Positions 1 to 8,397 of a stretch of 64,000 nt of DNA are shown here, piece by piece. Each line of letters begins with the position of its first letter. Within the stretch, counting starts at the first letter, position 1. The notes beneath the pieces are model-generated. The model made no database searches, had not been told where the DNA came from, and worked only from the letters and a program-made list of their open reading frames with translations. Source of the stretch: JBJMLO01 sp045805265. GTDB lineage: Bacteria; Actinomycetota; UBA4738; JACQTL01. The stretch lies in contig JBJMLO010000022.1 of the NCBI GenBank assembly GCA_045805265.1, positions 1 through 64,000 on the forward strand, in the 5' to 3' direction. The position numbers and the translations under genes are program-made.

Positions 1-604
<604 letters not shown>

Positions 605-798
605 GAACATGAATCCGCCGACCGAGGCCGACGGCTTCGTTTCCTCATGAGAGCCGGCCCTCGGGCACGGCATCGCGCCCTCGGACCTGCTGATCCGGCC
701 CGGACAGCTGAACTGTCCGGTTCGGATTTGTTCGTACGATCGTCAAGGTCGGTTCGGCACGCTCGCGCGAGCCTCCCCGTCTTGACGGGAACGCACTG

Positions 799-830
799 GC
801 TTTTTGGCACACTGTCCAGTTCTCAAGGTG
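799..830 (-). promoter_or_regulatory. rRNA leader boxA-like/processing motif
   Basis: On the minus strand this reads CACCTTGAGAACTGGACAGT followed by GTGCCAAAAAG. This resembles the CTTTGAGAACTCAACAGTGTGCCAAA-type motif common in actinobacterial 16S leaders, where it takes part in antitermination and processing. Assigned by similarity only. Confidence 0.5.
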
Positions 831-892
831 CGAGGGACGTCGCGACTCCCGGCGCAACCTCGGGGGTCGACCGGGATCCGACGCGACCCCTG

Positions 893-920
893 ATGATAGC
901 ACCGCCCCGGGGAGCGTCAA
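893..920 (-). promoter_or_regulatory. rRNA operon promoter
   Basis: On the minus strand TTGACG (920-915) is followed after 16 bp by TATCAT (898-893), a near-consensus housekeeping promoter pointing toward the 16S gene. The predicted start near 886 gives a ~280-nt leader, normal for an rRNA precursor. Confidence 0.75.
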
Positions 921-1029
921 CCGCGCCCCGGACGGTGGCCCGGGACGGGCCCGGGCACGACCCCACCCTACAACATCGGTGCGAATCAGGTGATTCCGGC
1001 CCTCAGGCACACGGCCGTGCTCGTGGTCC

Positions 1030-2235
1030 TCACCACAGGCGCACGAAGCGGTGCGTCCCGGCCTGCAGCACCCGTCCCCGGAGCTCGTCCGGGGAGTACT
1101 CGACTTTCGGATCCTGCACCTGCTCGCCGTCCAGGCGGACGCCGCCCCCCTCCACCAGGCGTCTCCCCCCGCTGTTCGACGACGCGAACCCCAGCTCCGC
1201 GAGCAGCCTGGGCAGCCACACACGCCCGTCCCTGACCGCCGCCTCGGGGATCGGCGTCGACGGCACGTCCGACGGAATCCCTCCCTGCCGGTGCACCAGG
1301 TCGAAGCGCTCCTCCGCGGCACCGGCGGCCTCCTCGCCGTGGTACAGGGCCACGACCTCACGAGCCATCCGGCGCTTCTGGTCGTTGGGGTGCATCGACC
1401 CGTCGGCCAGGCCCGCCTCCACCTGCCGGACCTCGCCGGGATCCACGTCCGTGCACAACAGCAGATACTTCGCGATCAGCCCGTCGGGGATGCTCATGAG
1501 CTTGCCGAACATCTCCTCGGCCGGCTCCTCGATGCCGACGTAGTTCCCGAGCGACTGGCTCATCTTCTGCACCCCGTCCAGCCCCTCGAGCAGCGGCATC
1601 GTGAACGCCACCTGGGGCTCCTGGCCGTGCTCCCGCTGGAGGTCTCGGCCCATCAGCAGGTTGAACTTCTGGTCGGTGCCGCCGAGTTCCACGTCGGCCT
1701 CGACCGCCACGGAGTCCATGCCCTGCAGCAGCGGGTACATGAACTCCATGACCGAGATCGAGCGTCCCTCCGCGTACCGCGTCGCGAAGTCGTCGCGCTC
1801 GAGCATCCGGGCCACCGTGGTCACCGCCGTCATGCGCAGGACGTCCTCCATGCCCATGGGCTCCAGCCACTCGCTGTTGTAGCGGACCTCGGTCGCGCCC
1901 CGGTCGAGGATCTTCCAGAACTGCCCCAACAGGCGCTCGGCGTACCCCCGCACCTCCTCGGCCGAGAGGCGGGGGCGCGTCTCGGACTTCCCGCTGGGGT
2001 CACCCACCCGCGCCGTGAAGTCCCCCACGATCAGCACGGCCGTGTGTCCGGCGGCCTGGAAGTGCCGGAGCTTCCGGAGCACGACGGCCCACCCCAAGGT
2101 GACGGCCGGCGCGGTGGGATCGAGCCCCAGCTTCACCCGCAGCGGGCGCCCGAGCGAGAGCTTCGCCCGGAACTCGTCGGCGGGGAGCACCTCGGCCGCT
2201 CCGGCCAGCAGCCGATCCACGTCCTGTGCGGTCAT
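1030..2235 (-). CDS. tyrS: Tyrosine--tRNA ligase
   Basis: Cytoplasmic class I synthetase that charges tRNA-Tyr. It has 401 residues, normal for the long bacterial TyrRS subgroup. Residues 1-60 carry the first Rossmann strand (VKLGLDPTAP), ~75-90 the GDFTARVGDPSGKSETRP segment, 185-195 ELGGTDQKFN, and 224-228 the second signature KMSQS. A C-terminal S4-like RNA-binding domain occupies ~335-401. Oddity: the first signature, normally HLGH, reads TLGW at 46-49, so both histidines are missing although the surrounding sequence is conserved. The ATG start gives the normal N-terminus. On the minus strand a TAGCCT sequence lies 11 nt upstream, suggesting a very short leader. The gene reads toward the 16S gene, and the divergent penicillin-binding protein starts 55 bp away. 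Next to mpg, as also seen in mycobacteria. Confidence 0.95.
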   Translation of the reverse strand: MTAQDVDRLLAGAAEVLPADEFRAKLSLGRPLRVKLGLDPTAPAVTLGWAVVLRKLRHFQAAGHTAVLIVGDFTARVGDPSGKSETRPRLSAEEVRGYAERLLGQFWKILDRGATEVRYNSEWLEPMGMEDVLRMTAVTTVARMLERDDFATRYAEGRSISVMEFMYPLLQGMDSVAVEADVELGGTDQKFNLLMGRDLQREHGQEPQVAFTMPLLEGLDGVQKMSQSLGNYVGIEEPAEEMFGKLMSIPDGLIAKYLLLCTDVDPGEVRQVEAGLADGSMHPNDQKRRMAREVVALYHGEEAAGAAEERFDLVHRQGGIPSDVPSTPIPEAAVRDGRVWLPRLLAELGFASSNSGGRRLVEGGGVRLDGEQVQDPKVEYSPDELRGRVLQAGTHRFVRLW

Positions 2236-2275
2236 GACCGGGGCTGAGGCTACCAGCGGAAATCCAACAGGCCGA

Positions 2276-2281
2276 TATCAT
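2276..2281 (+). promoter_or_regulatory. -10 hexamer, leaderless promoter of the penicillin-binding protein
   Basis: TATCAT is separated by exactly 9 nt from the GTG start at 2291, and no Shine-Dalgarno sequence lies between. This matches the pattern seen before several other first genes in the window and implies a leaderless mRNA. Confidence 0.55.
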
Positions 2282-2290
2282 CGTCGCACC

Positions 2291-4984
2291 GTGAACGGGC
2301 GCCGGGGACGGCTCGTGGCCGGGCTACTCGCCCTGGCCGTCGTCGCGGCGGCCTGCCACGTGCCGAGGCTGGAGGACGAGGAGCGCAAGGCCCAGGAGCT
2401 GCCGCAGACCTCGTTCATGCTGGCGGCCGACGGATCGGTGATCACCAGCTTCCACCAGGAGAACCGCATCGTCGTGCCCTTCCGGGCCATCCCCGACATC
2501 GTCCGCCGGGCGGTCGTGGCCGTGGAGGACCGGCGCTTCTACCACCACTCCGGCATCGACCTCCGGGCGCTCCTGCGGGCCGCCTACGTCGACGCGACCG
2601 AGGGGCACATCGTTGAGGGCGCGTCCACGATCACCGAGCAGTACATCAAGAACCGGTACCTGGACTCCGACCGGACGCTCTCCCGCAAGGTCAAGGAAGC
2701 CGTCCTGGCGTGGCAGCTCGAGCACCAGCTCTCCAAGGACGAGATCCTGACCCGCTACCTGAACACGGTGTATTTCGGCCAGGGCGCCTACGGCATCCAG
2801 GCGGCCGCCCGCACGTACTTCTCCGAGCCGGCATCGCGCCTGACCCTCCAGCAGACTGCCCTCCTCGTCGCCCTGATCCCCGCCCCGTCGTCGTACGACC
2901 CCGCGAAGGATCCCGACCTGGCGCTGGAGCGGCGCAACGTCGTCCTCGGGACCCTCCGCGACCAGGGCGTCATCGATGCGGGCCAGTACCAGGCGACCGT
3001 CGCGCGGGGGCTCGGCCTCCGGCTGCAGACCCGGGGCCGGTACCAGGCTCCATATTTCGCGGACTTCGTCCAGCAGTGGCTGCTGTCGAACCCGGCCTTC
3101 GGGCCGAGCACGGAGGCCCGGCGCGACCTGCTGTACCGCGGAGGTCTGCGGATCTACACGACGCTGCGGCCCCGGCTGCAGCGTGACGCGGAGCAAGCCG
3201 TCAGGGAGATCCTGATCTACCCCACGGACCCCTACGCGGCGATGACCGTGATCGACCCCCGAACCGGGCACGTCCTGGCCATGGTCGGGGGCCGGGACTA
3301 CTTCTCCACCCACGACCCCGTCGCCCAGGTGAACCTGGCCACCGGCGGCGCTACGGGACGGCAGGCCGGGTCGACGTTCAAGCCGTTCGCGCTGGTTGCG
3401 GCCATGTTGAACGGGATCCCGCCCCAGCAGGTGTACGACGCGCCGCCCTCCATCACGATCCCCCTTCCGGGGAAGTGCCAGGCGCCGGGGGAGCCGTACT
3501 GGCCCGTGCAGAACTTCGACGGATACGGGGCCGGGCCGATGACCGTGGAGCAGGCCACGATCAACTCGGTCAACGTCGTGTACGCCCAGATCGTCCGGGA
3601 CCTGGGCCACGGCAACGCCTGTCTGGGAGCGGCCAAGGTGGTCCAGGTCGCCCGCGCCCTCGGCGTGAACGCGCCCGAGCTGATGCGGATGGGGGTCGGT
3701 GAGCCGCTCGCCCGGGTTCCCGCCGCCGTCCTCGGCGCCGAGCAGGTCAACACCGTGGAGATGGCCTCCGCCTACGCCACGCTGGCCGACGTCGGCTACC
3801 GGGCCCCGCCGATCGCCGTGACGAGGGTCACCAACGCGGAGGGCAAGGTGCTGTGGCAGGAGCACGACCGGCGCACGATCGCGGTCGACCCCCCGGTGGC
3901 CTACGTCGCCGACGAGATCCTCCAGAAGGTCGTCCAGGAGGGAACGGGCACGGCGGCCGGCATCGGTCGCCCCGCCATCGGCAAGACGGGAACGGGGCAG
4001 GCCTTCCGCGACGCCTGGTTCGTCGGCGCGGTGCCGCAGCTCTCGGCCGCCGTGTGGGTCGGCTTCCCCCAGGGCGAGGTCTCGATGGTGTCGCCCCGGA
4101 CTCGATTGCCGGAGGTCCTGGGCGGGACGTGGCCCGCGCAGATCTGGCATCTGTTCATGACGAAGGCCACGAGGAACCTCCCGCCGCGGCCGTTCCCCCA
4201 CCCCGTGCTCCGGTACGTCACGGTTCCGATCGACTCCTCCAGGAACTGCCAGGCGAACCGGTACACGCCGCCCCAGCTCATCACCGACGTCACGTTCCTG
4301 GAAGGGACGCAGCCCCCGGTGTGCACCGAGCCCTCGGCATACCAACCGCTCATCGTGCCCTCGGTGATCGGCCTGTCGGTGTCGGACGCGGCCGCGATGC
4401 TCGGCCAGTCCGGGTTCCAGTCCGTAGCGATCCCTCGTTCGTCCCCCCAGCCCCCGGACACCGTCATCGGCCAGGATCCCCCGGCCGGCGAGCAGGCCCT
4501 GCAGCAGAGCACGATCTCGCTGTACGTGGCCGTCCCGCTCCCGCCGCCCTGCGCGACGACCCCGACCCCGACCCAGACCCCGACCCCCACCACCACCCCG
4601 ACGGGATCCGCAGGGCCCGGGGCCGGACTCCCGAATCCGCGCCACGGCCTGACCCGGCCGAGCCCCACCCCGTCGCGCACGCCCCCGGCCCGGGCGAAGC
4701 GATCGCCGGCGCCGACCCCGTCCGCCTCGCCGTGCCCGAGCCCCACGGGGCCACCGGTGCCGGCCATCGTGCCCAGCGTGATCGGTCAGACCCGCGACGC
4801 GGCCCTGGCCGAGCTCCAGCACGACGGCTTCGGCGTCGCGGCCCTCGTGCAGTCCCAGTGCTCCGGCGACGCCAAGGGCTGCCACGCGCGGCCCCAGGTG
4901 GTGTGGCGGCAGTCCCCCGTGGCCGGCCAGACCCTGGACCCGGGCTCGACGGTCACGTTCTGGGTGAATCCGAAGCGGGTCTGA
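2291..4984 (+). CDS. Bifunctional PASTA penicillin-binding protein (class A PBP)
   Basis: Peptidoglycan glycosyltransferase plus DD-transpeptidase of the outer membrane face, 897 residues. Residues 5-21 are hydrophobic (membrane anchor or signal) and end in AAAC, a weak lipobox-like site. The GT51 domain (~45-215) has the catalytic Glu in AVED-RRFYHHSGID (Glu ~79-80), the EGASTITEQ motif and the RKVKEAVLAWQLE helix. The transpeptidase domain has SxxK (STFK, Ser ~361), SxN (SVN, Ser ~426) and KTG (~565). Two PASTA domains (starting near 690 and 825) are separated by a Pro/Thr/Ser-rich linker of ~70 residues. PASTA domains typically bind muropeptide or beta-lactam. Start: the GTG at 2291 is preferred because the reading frame runs further upstream only through the tyrS promoter and antisense region, and a -10 box sits 9 nt before it. 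Its 3' end overlaps the convergent mpg by 32 bp. Confidence 0.93.
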   Translation: MNGRRGRLVAGLLALAVVAAACHVPRLEDEERKAQELPQTSFMLAADGSVITSFHQENRIVVPFRAIPDIVRRAVVAVEDRRFYHHSGIDLRALLRAAYVDATEGHIVEGASTITEQYIKNRYLDSDRTLSRKVKEAVLAWQLEHQLSKDEILTRYLNTVYFGQGAYGIQAAARTYFSEPASRLTLQQTALLVALIPAPSSYDPAKDPDLALERRNVVLGTLRDQGVIDAGQYQATVARGLGLRLQTRGRYQAPYFADFVQQWLLSNPAFGPSTEARRDLLYRGGLRIYTTLRPRLQRDAEQAVREILIYPTDPYAAMTVIDPRTGHVLAMVGGRDYFSTHDPVAQVNLATGGATGRQAGSTFKPFALVAAMLNGIPPQQVYDAPPSITIPLPGKCQAPGEPYWPVQNFDGYGAGPMTVEQATINSVNVVYAQIVRDLGHGNACLGAAKVVQVARALGVNAPELMRMGVGEPLARVPAAVLGAEQVNTVEMASAYATLADVGYRAPPIAVTRVTNAEGKVLWQEHDRRTIAVDPPVAYVADEILQKVVQEGTGTAAGIGRPAIGKTGTGQAFRDAWFVGAVPQLSAAVWVGFPQGEVSMVSPRTRLPEVLGGTWPAQIWHLFMTKATRNLPPRPFPHPVLRYVTVPIDSSRNCQANRYTPPQLITDVTFLEGTQPPVCTEPSAYQPLIVPSVIGLSVSDAAAMLGQSGFQSVAIPRSSPQPPDTVIGQDPPAGEQALQQSTISLYVAVPLPPPCATTPTPTQTPTPTTTPTGSAGPGAGLPNPRHGLTRPSPTPSRTPPARAKRSPAPTPSASPCPSPTGPPVPAIVPSVIGQTRDAALAELQHDGFGVAALVQSQCSGDAKGCHARPQVVWRQSPVAGQTLDPGSTVTFWVNPKRV

Positions 4985-5636
4985 CACGACGGCGGGCCGC
5001 CGCCCCCGGAGCGAACCGGGGACCGCGGGACAGGAACCGGCTGGTGGCCACCACGAACCGCCACGGCTGCTCCAGCGCGACCGTGAGCCCGACCCTCGGC
5101 CCGGCCAGGACGTCCTCGTCCGCGGCAGGGGTCCCCCGCTCGATGCGGAGGTCCGGCCCGGCGACCAGATCGGCGCCGTTCTGCTCCCTCCCGACGGCGA
5201 ACGCCTGACACAGCCGCCCGGGGCCGGCGCACAGGAGGCGAGGCGCGTCCAGCCCCCGGTGCGCCGCCATCCGGTCGAGGCCCTCGAGCGGCTCGACCGC
5301 CCGGAGGAGGACCGCGCTTCCCTCGCCGTCCTCCCCGGTGACCACGTTCATGCAGAAGTGCATGCCGTACGTGAAGTACACGTACAGGTGGCCGGGCCGC
5401 CCGAACATCACGTCGGTGCGCGCAGTCCGGCCCCGGAACGAGTGGCTGGCCGGGTCGTCCTCGCGGTACGCCTCGGCCTCCACGATGCGCCCGGTGAGTC
5501 GGGCGCCGTCGGGGAGCGTCCGGACCAGGGTGCGGCCGAGCAGATCCCGGGCCACCTCCAGCGACGGCCGCCCGTAGAACGACCGGGGGAGGACGGCGCG
5601 AGGGCGACGGGAGGCCGGGTGCGGTCGGGAGGACAT
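4953..5636 (-). CDS. mpg: 3-methyladenine DNA glycosylase (AAG/MPG family)
   Basis: Base-excision repair enzyme that removes alkylated purines (3-methyladenine, hypoxanthine), 227 residues. Seen in the sequence: RSFYGRPSLEVARDLLGR near residue 17, the catalytic/metal region RIVEAEAYREDDPASHSFRG (Glu acting as general base), GRPGHLYVYFTYGMHFCMNV with the base-binding tyrosines and histidine, and LLCAGPGRLCQAF near 150. Length is typical of bacterial Mpg. It starts 14 nt after the polX stop and is probably cotranscribed with it; the pairing of two repair genes is sensible. The last ~11 codons overlap the convergent PBP gene. The mpg-tyrS neighbourhood also occurs in Mycobacterium. Confidence 0.93.
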   Translation of the reverse strand: MSSRPHPASRRPRAVLPRSFYGRPSLEVARDLLGRTLVRTLPDGARLTGRIVEAEAYREDDPASHSFRGRTARTDVMFGRPGHLYVYFTYGMHFCMNVVTGEDGEGSAVLLRAVEPLEGLDRMAAHRGLDAPRLLCAGPGRLCQAFAVGREQNGADLVAGPDLRIERGTPAADEDVLAGPRVGLTVALEQPWRFVVATSRFLSRGPRFAPGAAARRRVRPASDSPRT

Positions 5637-5650
5637 GGCGTCGGGCGACC

Positions 5651-7384
5651 TCAGGAACCCGCGGGGCGGCCCTTGCGCAGGAACTTCCGCAGCCGAGGCA
5701 GCGGCCACGCGTTGATCACGTCGTCCCTCGTCACCCATCCGCGTTGCGCGGTCCCCACGCCGAACCGCAGGAAGTTCAGGTGGACCGTCGAGTGGGAGTC
5801 GGTGTCGACGGCGAACTTCACCCCGTGCCTCAAGGCCCACATGGCGTGCTCGTCCCGGAGGTCCAGCCGGTCCGGGTACGAGTTGATCTCCAGCGCCGTC
5901 CCGGTCCTCGCGGCCGCCCGGAACACCTCTTCCAGGTCGTAGTCGATGGGCGGACGGTGACCGAGGATCCGCGCCGTCGGGTGGCCGATCACGTTCACGT
6001 GCGGGTTCTCCATGGCCCGGACGATGCGACGGGTCATCTCCTCGCGGCTCTGGTTGAAGTGCGAGTGCACCGATGCCACGCACACGTCGAACCCGTCCAG
6101 GAACTCCGCCGGCCAGTCAACCCCGCCGTCCGGGTCGATGTTCAGCTCGGTCCCGTGCAGCAGCGTCATCGTCGGGTACTCGGACTGCAGCGCCCGCAGG
6201 CGGTCCCGCTGCGCGAGCATCTTCTCGTCGGTCATGCGCTGCATGTACAGGTTCGGCGCGTGGTCGGTGACCGCGTAGTACGCATAGCCCCTCCCGGCCG
6301 CCGCCTCCAGCATCCGTTCCAGCGGCGCCAGGCCGTCCGTGAGGTCGGTGTGGGTGTGGAGGTCACCGCGGATCTGGTCCGGCTGCAGGACGTCGGGGAG
6401 CTCGCCGTTCCGCGCGGCCTCGACCTCGCCGCGGTCCTCGCGCAGGGTCGGCGGGATCCACGGCAGGCCGAGCTGCCCGTACACCTCCCCCTCGGTCTCG
6501 GCAACGATCAGCTCGTCGGTCTCCGCGTGGAACAGGCCGTACTCGGAGAGCTTCAGCTTCTTGCGGACGGCCAGCTCGCGGAGCTTCACGTTGTGCGCCT
6601 TCGAGCCCGTGAAGTACTGGAGGGCGGCCCCCCAGCACGAGGGCGGGATCACGCGGAGGTCGACCTGCAGCCCCCTGGTGGTCACGACGCTCGACTTGGT
6701 GTCGCCGTGCGCCAGCACGCGGTCGACGGAGTCCAGCGACGTGAACACGTCCATGATCGGTTTGGGGTCCTCGGAGGCCACCAGCAGGTCGATGTCGCCC
6801 ACGGTCTCCCGCATCCGCCGCAGCGAGCCCGCGTAGTCGCACCGCTGCGCCTGCTGCAGGGACGACAGCTCCCCGAGCAGCTCCTCGGCCAGGTCGAGCG
6901 CCACGCCGATCTGGACCCGGTCGCCCGACTGCTGCATCATCGAGATGCCTGCGGTGATGTTGTCGGCGGTCTTCTGGCCGAACCCCTTCAGGGAGGCCAC
7001 CCGGCCGTCGGCGACGGCGTCCGCCAGCTCCTCGATCGAGGCGACGTGGAGCTCCTCGTACAGCGCGAACGCCTTCTTCGGCCCGAGCGTGGGGATCGCC
7101 ATGAGCTGGCGCACGCCCGGCGGGATCTGTGCCCGGAGCTCCTCCAGGGCCGACATCGTGCCCGTCTCGAGGTACTCGGCGACCTTCGGGGCGATGGACT
7201 TCCCGACGTTCGGGATCGCCAGCAGGCGGTCGAGGCCGGCGCCGGCGATGTCCTCGTGGTAGCCCCCGATCGACCGGGCGGCCTTCTCGTAGGCACGCGC
7301 CTTGTGGGGGTCCGGCGACGTGATCGCCAGCAGGTCCCGGTACTCGTTCAGGGCGGCCTCGACGGCCTCGTTCGCTCGTGCCAC
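5651..7384 (-). CDS. polX: DNA polymerase/3'-5' exonuclease PolX
   Basis: Family X DNA polymerase of base-excision and gap repair, 577 residues. The N-terminal polymerase part has helix-hairpin-helix segments (LLAIPNVGKSIAPKVAEYL near 53; LMAIPTLGPKKAF near 93; LKGFGQKTADN near 128). A nucleotidyltransferase palm follows with CDYAGSLRRMRETVGDIDLL near 187, holding two catalytic Asp in GDIDLL. The C-terminal PHP domain starts at ~340 with GDLHTHTDLTDG and continues with VTDHAP, ELNID, VASVHSHF, VIGHPTARIL and VDTDSHS, all metal ligands of PHP phosphoesterases that supply the exonuclease. The GTG start is preceded by TAGAAT with 7 nt between, a leaderless arrangement. Confidence 0.95.
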   Translation of the reverse strand: MARANEAVEAALNEYRDLLAITSPDPHKARAYEKAARSIGGYHEDIAGAGLDRLLAIPNVGKSIAPKVAEYLETGTMSALEELRAQIPPGVRQLMAIPTLGPKKAFALYEELHVASIEELADAVADGRVASLKGFGQKTADNITAGISMMQQSGDRVQIGVALDLAEELLGELSSLQQAQRCDYAGSLRRMRETVGDIDLLVASEDPKPIMDVFTSLDSVDRVLAHGDTKSSVVTTRGLQVDLRVIPPSCWGAALQYFTGSKAHNVKLRELAVRKKLKLSEYGLFHAETDELIVAETEGEVYGQLGLPWIPPTLREDRGEVEAARNGELPDVLQPDQIRGDLHTHTDLTDGLAPLERMLEAAAGRGYAYYAVTDHAPNLYMQRMTDEKMLAQRDRLRALQSEYPTMTLLHGTELNIDPDGGVDWPAEFLDGFDVCVASVHSHFNQSREEMTRRIVRAMENPHVNVIGHPTARILGHRPPIDYDLEEVFRAAARTGTALEINSYPDRLDLRDEHAMWALRHGVKFAVDTDSHSTVHLNFLRFGVGTAQRGWVTRDDVINAWPLPRLRKFLRKGRPAGS

Positions 7385-7391
7385 GGGATGG

Positions 7392-7397
7392 ATTCTA
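7392..7397 (-). promoter_or_regulatory. -10 hexamer, leaderless promoter of polX
   Basis: Minus-strand TAGAAT, 7 nt before the GTG start at 7384, with no Shine-Dalgarno sequence. Confidence 0.5.
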
Positions 7398-7418
7398 GAA
7401 ACGACCGGCGACGGGCGG

Positions 7419-8345
7419 TCAGTCGGCGTCGACGCCGAGCAGCCACAGCAGCAGCGCGCGCTGCGTGTGGAGGCGGTTCTCGGCCTGGTCCCACACGGCC
7501 GAATGGGGCCCGTCGATGACCTCGTCGGTGATCTCCTGCCCCCGATGCGCCGGCAGGCAGTGGAGCACCACCACGTCGTCCGCCGCCCGCTCCACGGCCG
7601 CCTGGTCGATCCGGTAGGGAGGGAACACGAGCGCTCGCTCGTCCGACTCGTCCTCCTGGCCCATGGAGGCCCACACGTCGGTGTACAACACGTCCGCGCC
7701 CTTCGCGGCCTCGGCCGGGTCGTTGAGGATCGCGATGGACCCCCCGGTGTGCCCGGCGATCTCCTCGGCCCGGCGCACGACCTGGGGGATCGGCTCGAAC
7801 CCGATCGGCGTGGCCACGCGGACGTGCATGCCCGCGAGCGCGCCGCCCAGCAGCAGCGAGTGCGCGACGTTGTTCCCGTCGCCCAGGTACGCGATCGTCA
7901 GGCCGGGGAGGTCGCCGCGCCGCTCCCGGACCGTCATGAGGTCGGCCAGGCACTGGCAGGGGTGTTCGAAGTCCGACAGCGCGTTGATCACCGGCACCTC
8001 GGCGGCCGACGCCAGGAACTCCAGCCGCTCGTGCCCGAAGGTCCGGAGCACGATCGCGTCCAGATAGCGCGACAGCACCCGCCCGGTGTCCTCGATAGTC
8101 TCCCCCCGCCCCAGCTGGAGCTCGGCGGAGGACAGCGCAAGGGGATGCCCGCCGGTGGACGACACGGCGACCTCGAACGACACCCGGGTCCGGGTCGAGG
8201 GCTTCTCGAAGATCATGCCGACGGCCCTCCCCGCCAGGCGCGTGGCGTACCGCCCGGGGTCGGCCTTGCCCGACGCCGCGAGCTCGAGGAGGTAGCCGAG
8301 CTCGGACGGGGTGACGTCGTCCATGGAGAGGAAGTCGCGGCTCAT
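7419..8345 (-). CDS. argF: Ornithine carbamoyltransferase
   Basis: Makes citrulline from ornithine and carbamoyl phosphate in arginine synthesis; cytoplasmic trimer in the family. It has 308 residues, typical length. Motifs: the carbamoyl-phosphate loop FEKPSTRTRVSFE at 46-58, the second-subunit contribution ELQLGRGE near 76, HPCQCLADLMT near 128, and the ornithine-binding VVVLHCLPAHRGQEI near 265. The ATG at 8345 is preceded at 9 nt by TAGACT, predicting a leaderless message. It stands alone here, without other arg genes, but the mpg/tyrS/arg vicinity is common in Actinobacteria. The carbamoyl phosphate comes from carAB at 34.8-39.4 kb. Confidence 0.96.
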   Translation of the reverse strand: MSRDFLSMDDVTPSELGYLLELAASGKADPGRYATRLAGRAVGMIFEKPSTRTRVSFEVAVSSTGGHPLALSSAELQLGRGETIEDTGRVLSRYLDAIVLRTFGHERLEFLASAAEVPVINALSDFEHPCQCLADLMTVRERRGDLPGLTIAYLGDGNNVAHSLLLGGALAGMHVRVATPIGFEPIPQVVRRAEEIAGHTGGSIAILNDPAEAAKGADVLYTDVWASMGQEDESDERALVFPPYRIDQAAVERAADDVVVLHCLPAHRGQEITDEVIDGPHSAVWDQAENRLHTQRALLLWLLGVDAD

Positions 8346-8354
8346 CGGGGCCGC

Positions 8355-8360
8355 AGTCTA
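8355..8360 (-). promoter_or_regulatory. -10 hexamer, leaderless promoter of argF
   Basis: Minus-strand TAGACT followed by 9 nt and the ATG at 8345. The same hexamer and spacing precede pheS. Confidence 0.55.
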
Positions 8361-8397
8361 TCCCGCGCCCCGAACGAACCGGAAATTCCTGTCGGGT

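Larger units (their letters stand above)
605..1029 (-). promoter_or_regulatory. rRNA promoter and 5' leader region (no gene)
   Basis: This 425-bp stretch between the tyrS stop and the 16S 5' end holds no credible gene. It carries the rRNA promoter at 893-920, a long transcribed leader, and an antitermination/processing-like motif at 799-830. No clear intrinsic terminator for tyrS is visible; a 10-bp palindrome CACGGCCGTG near 1010-1020 just after tyrS is the only inverted repeat and has no loop or U-tract. Confidence 0.75.

Noticed and set aside
2324..4987. 887-codon open frame on the minus strand opposite the penicillin-binding protein
   Set aside because: Composition is a shadow of the high-GC coding strand; the plus-strand frame has all catalytic motifs.
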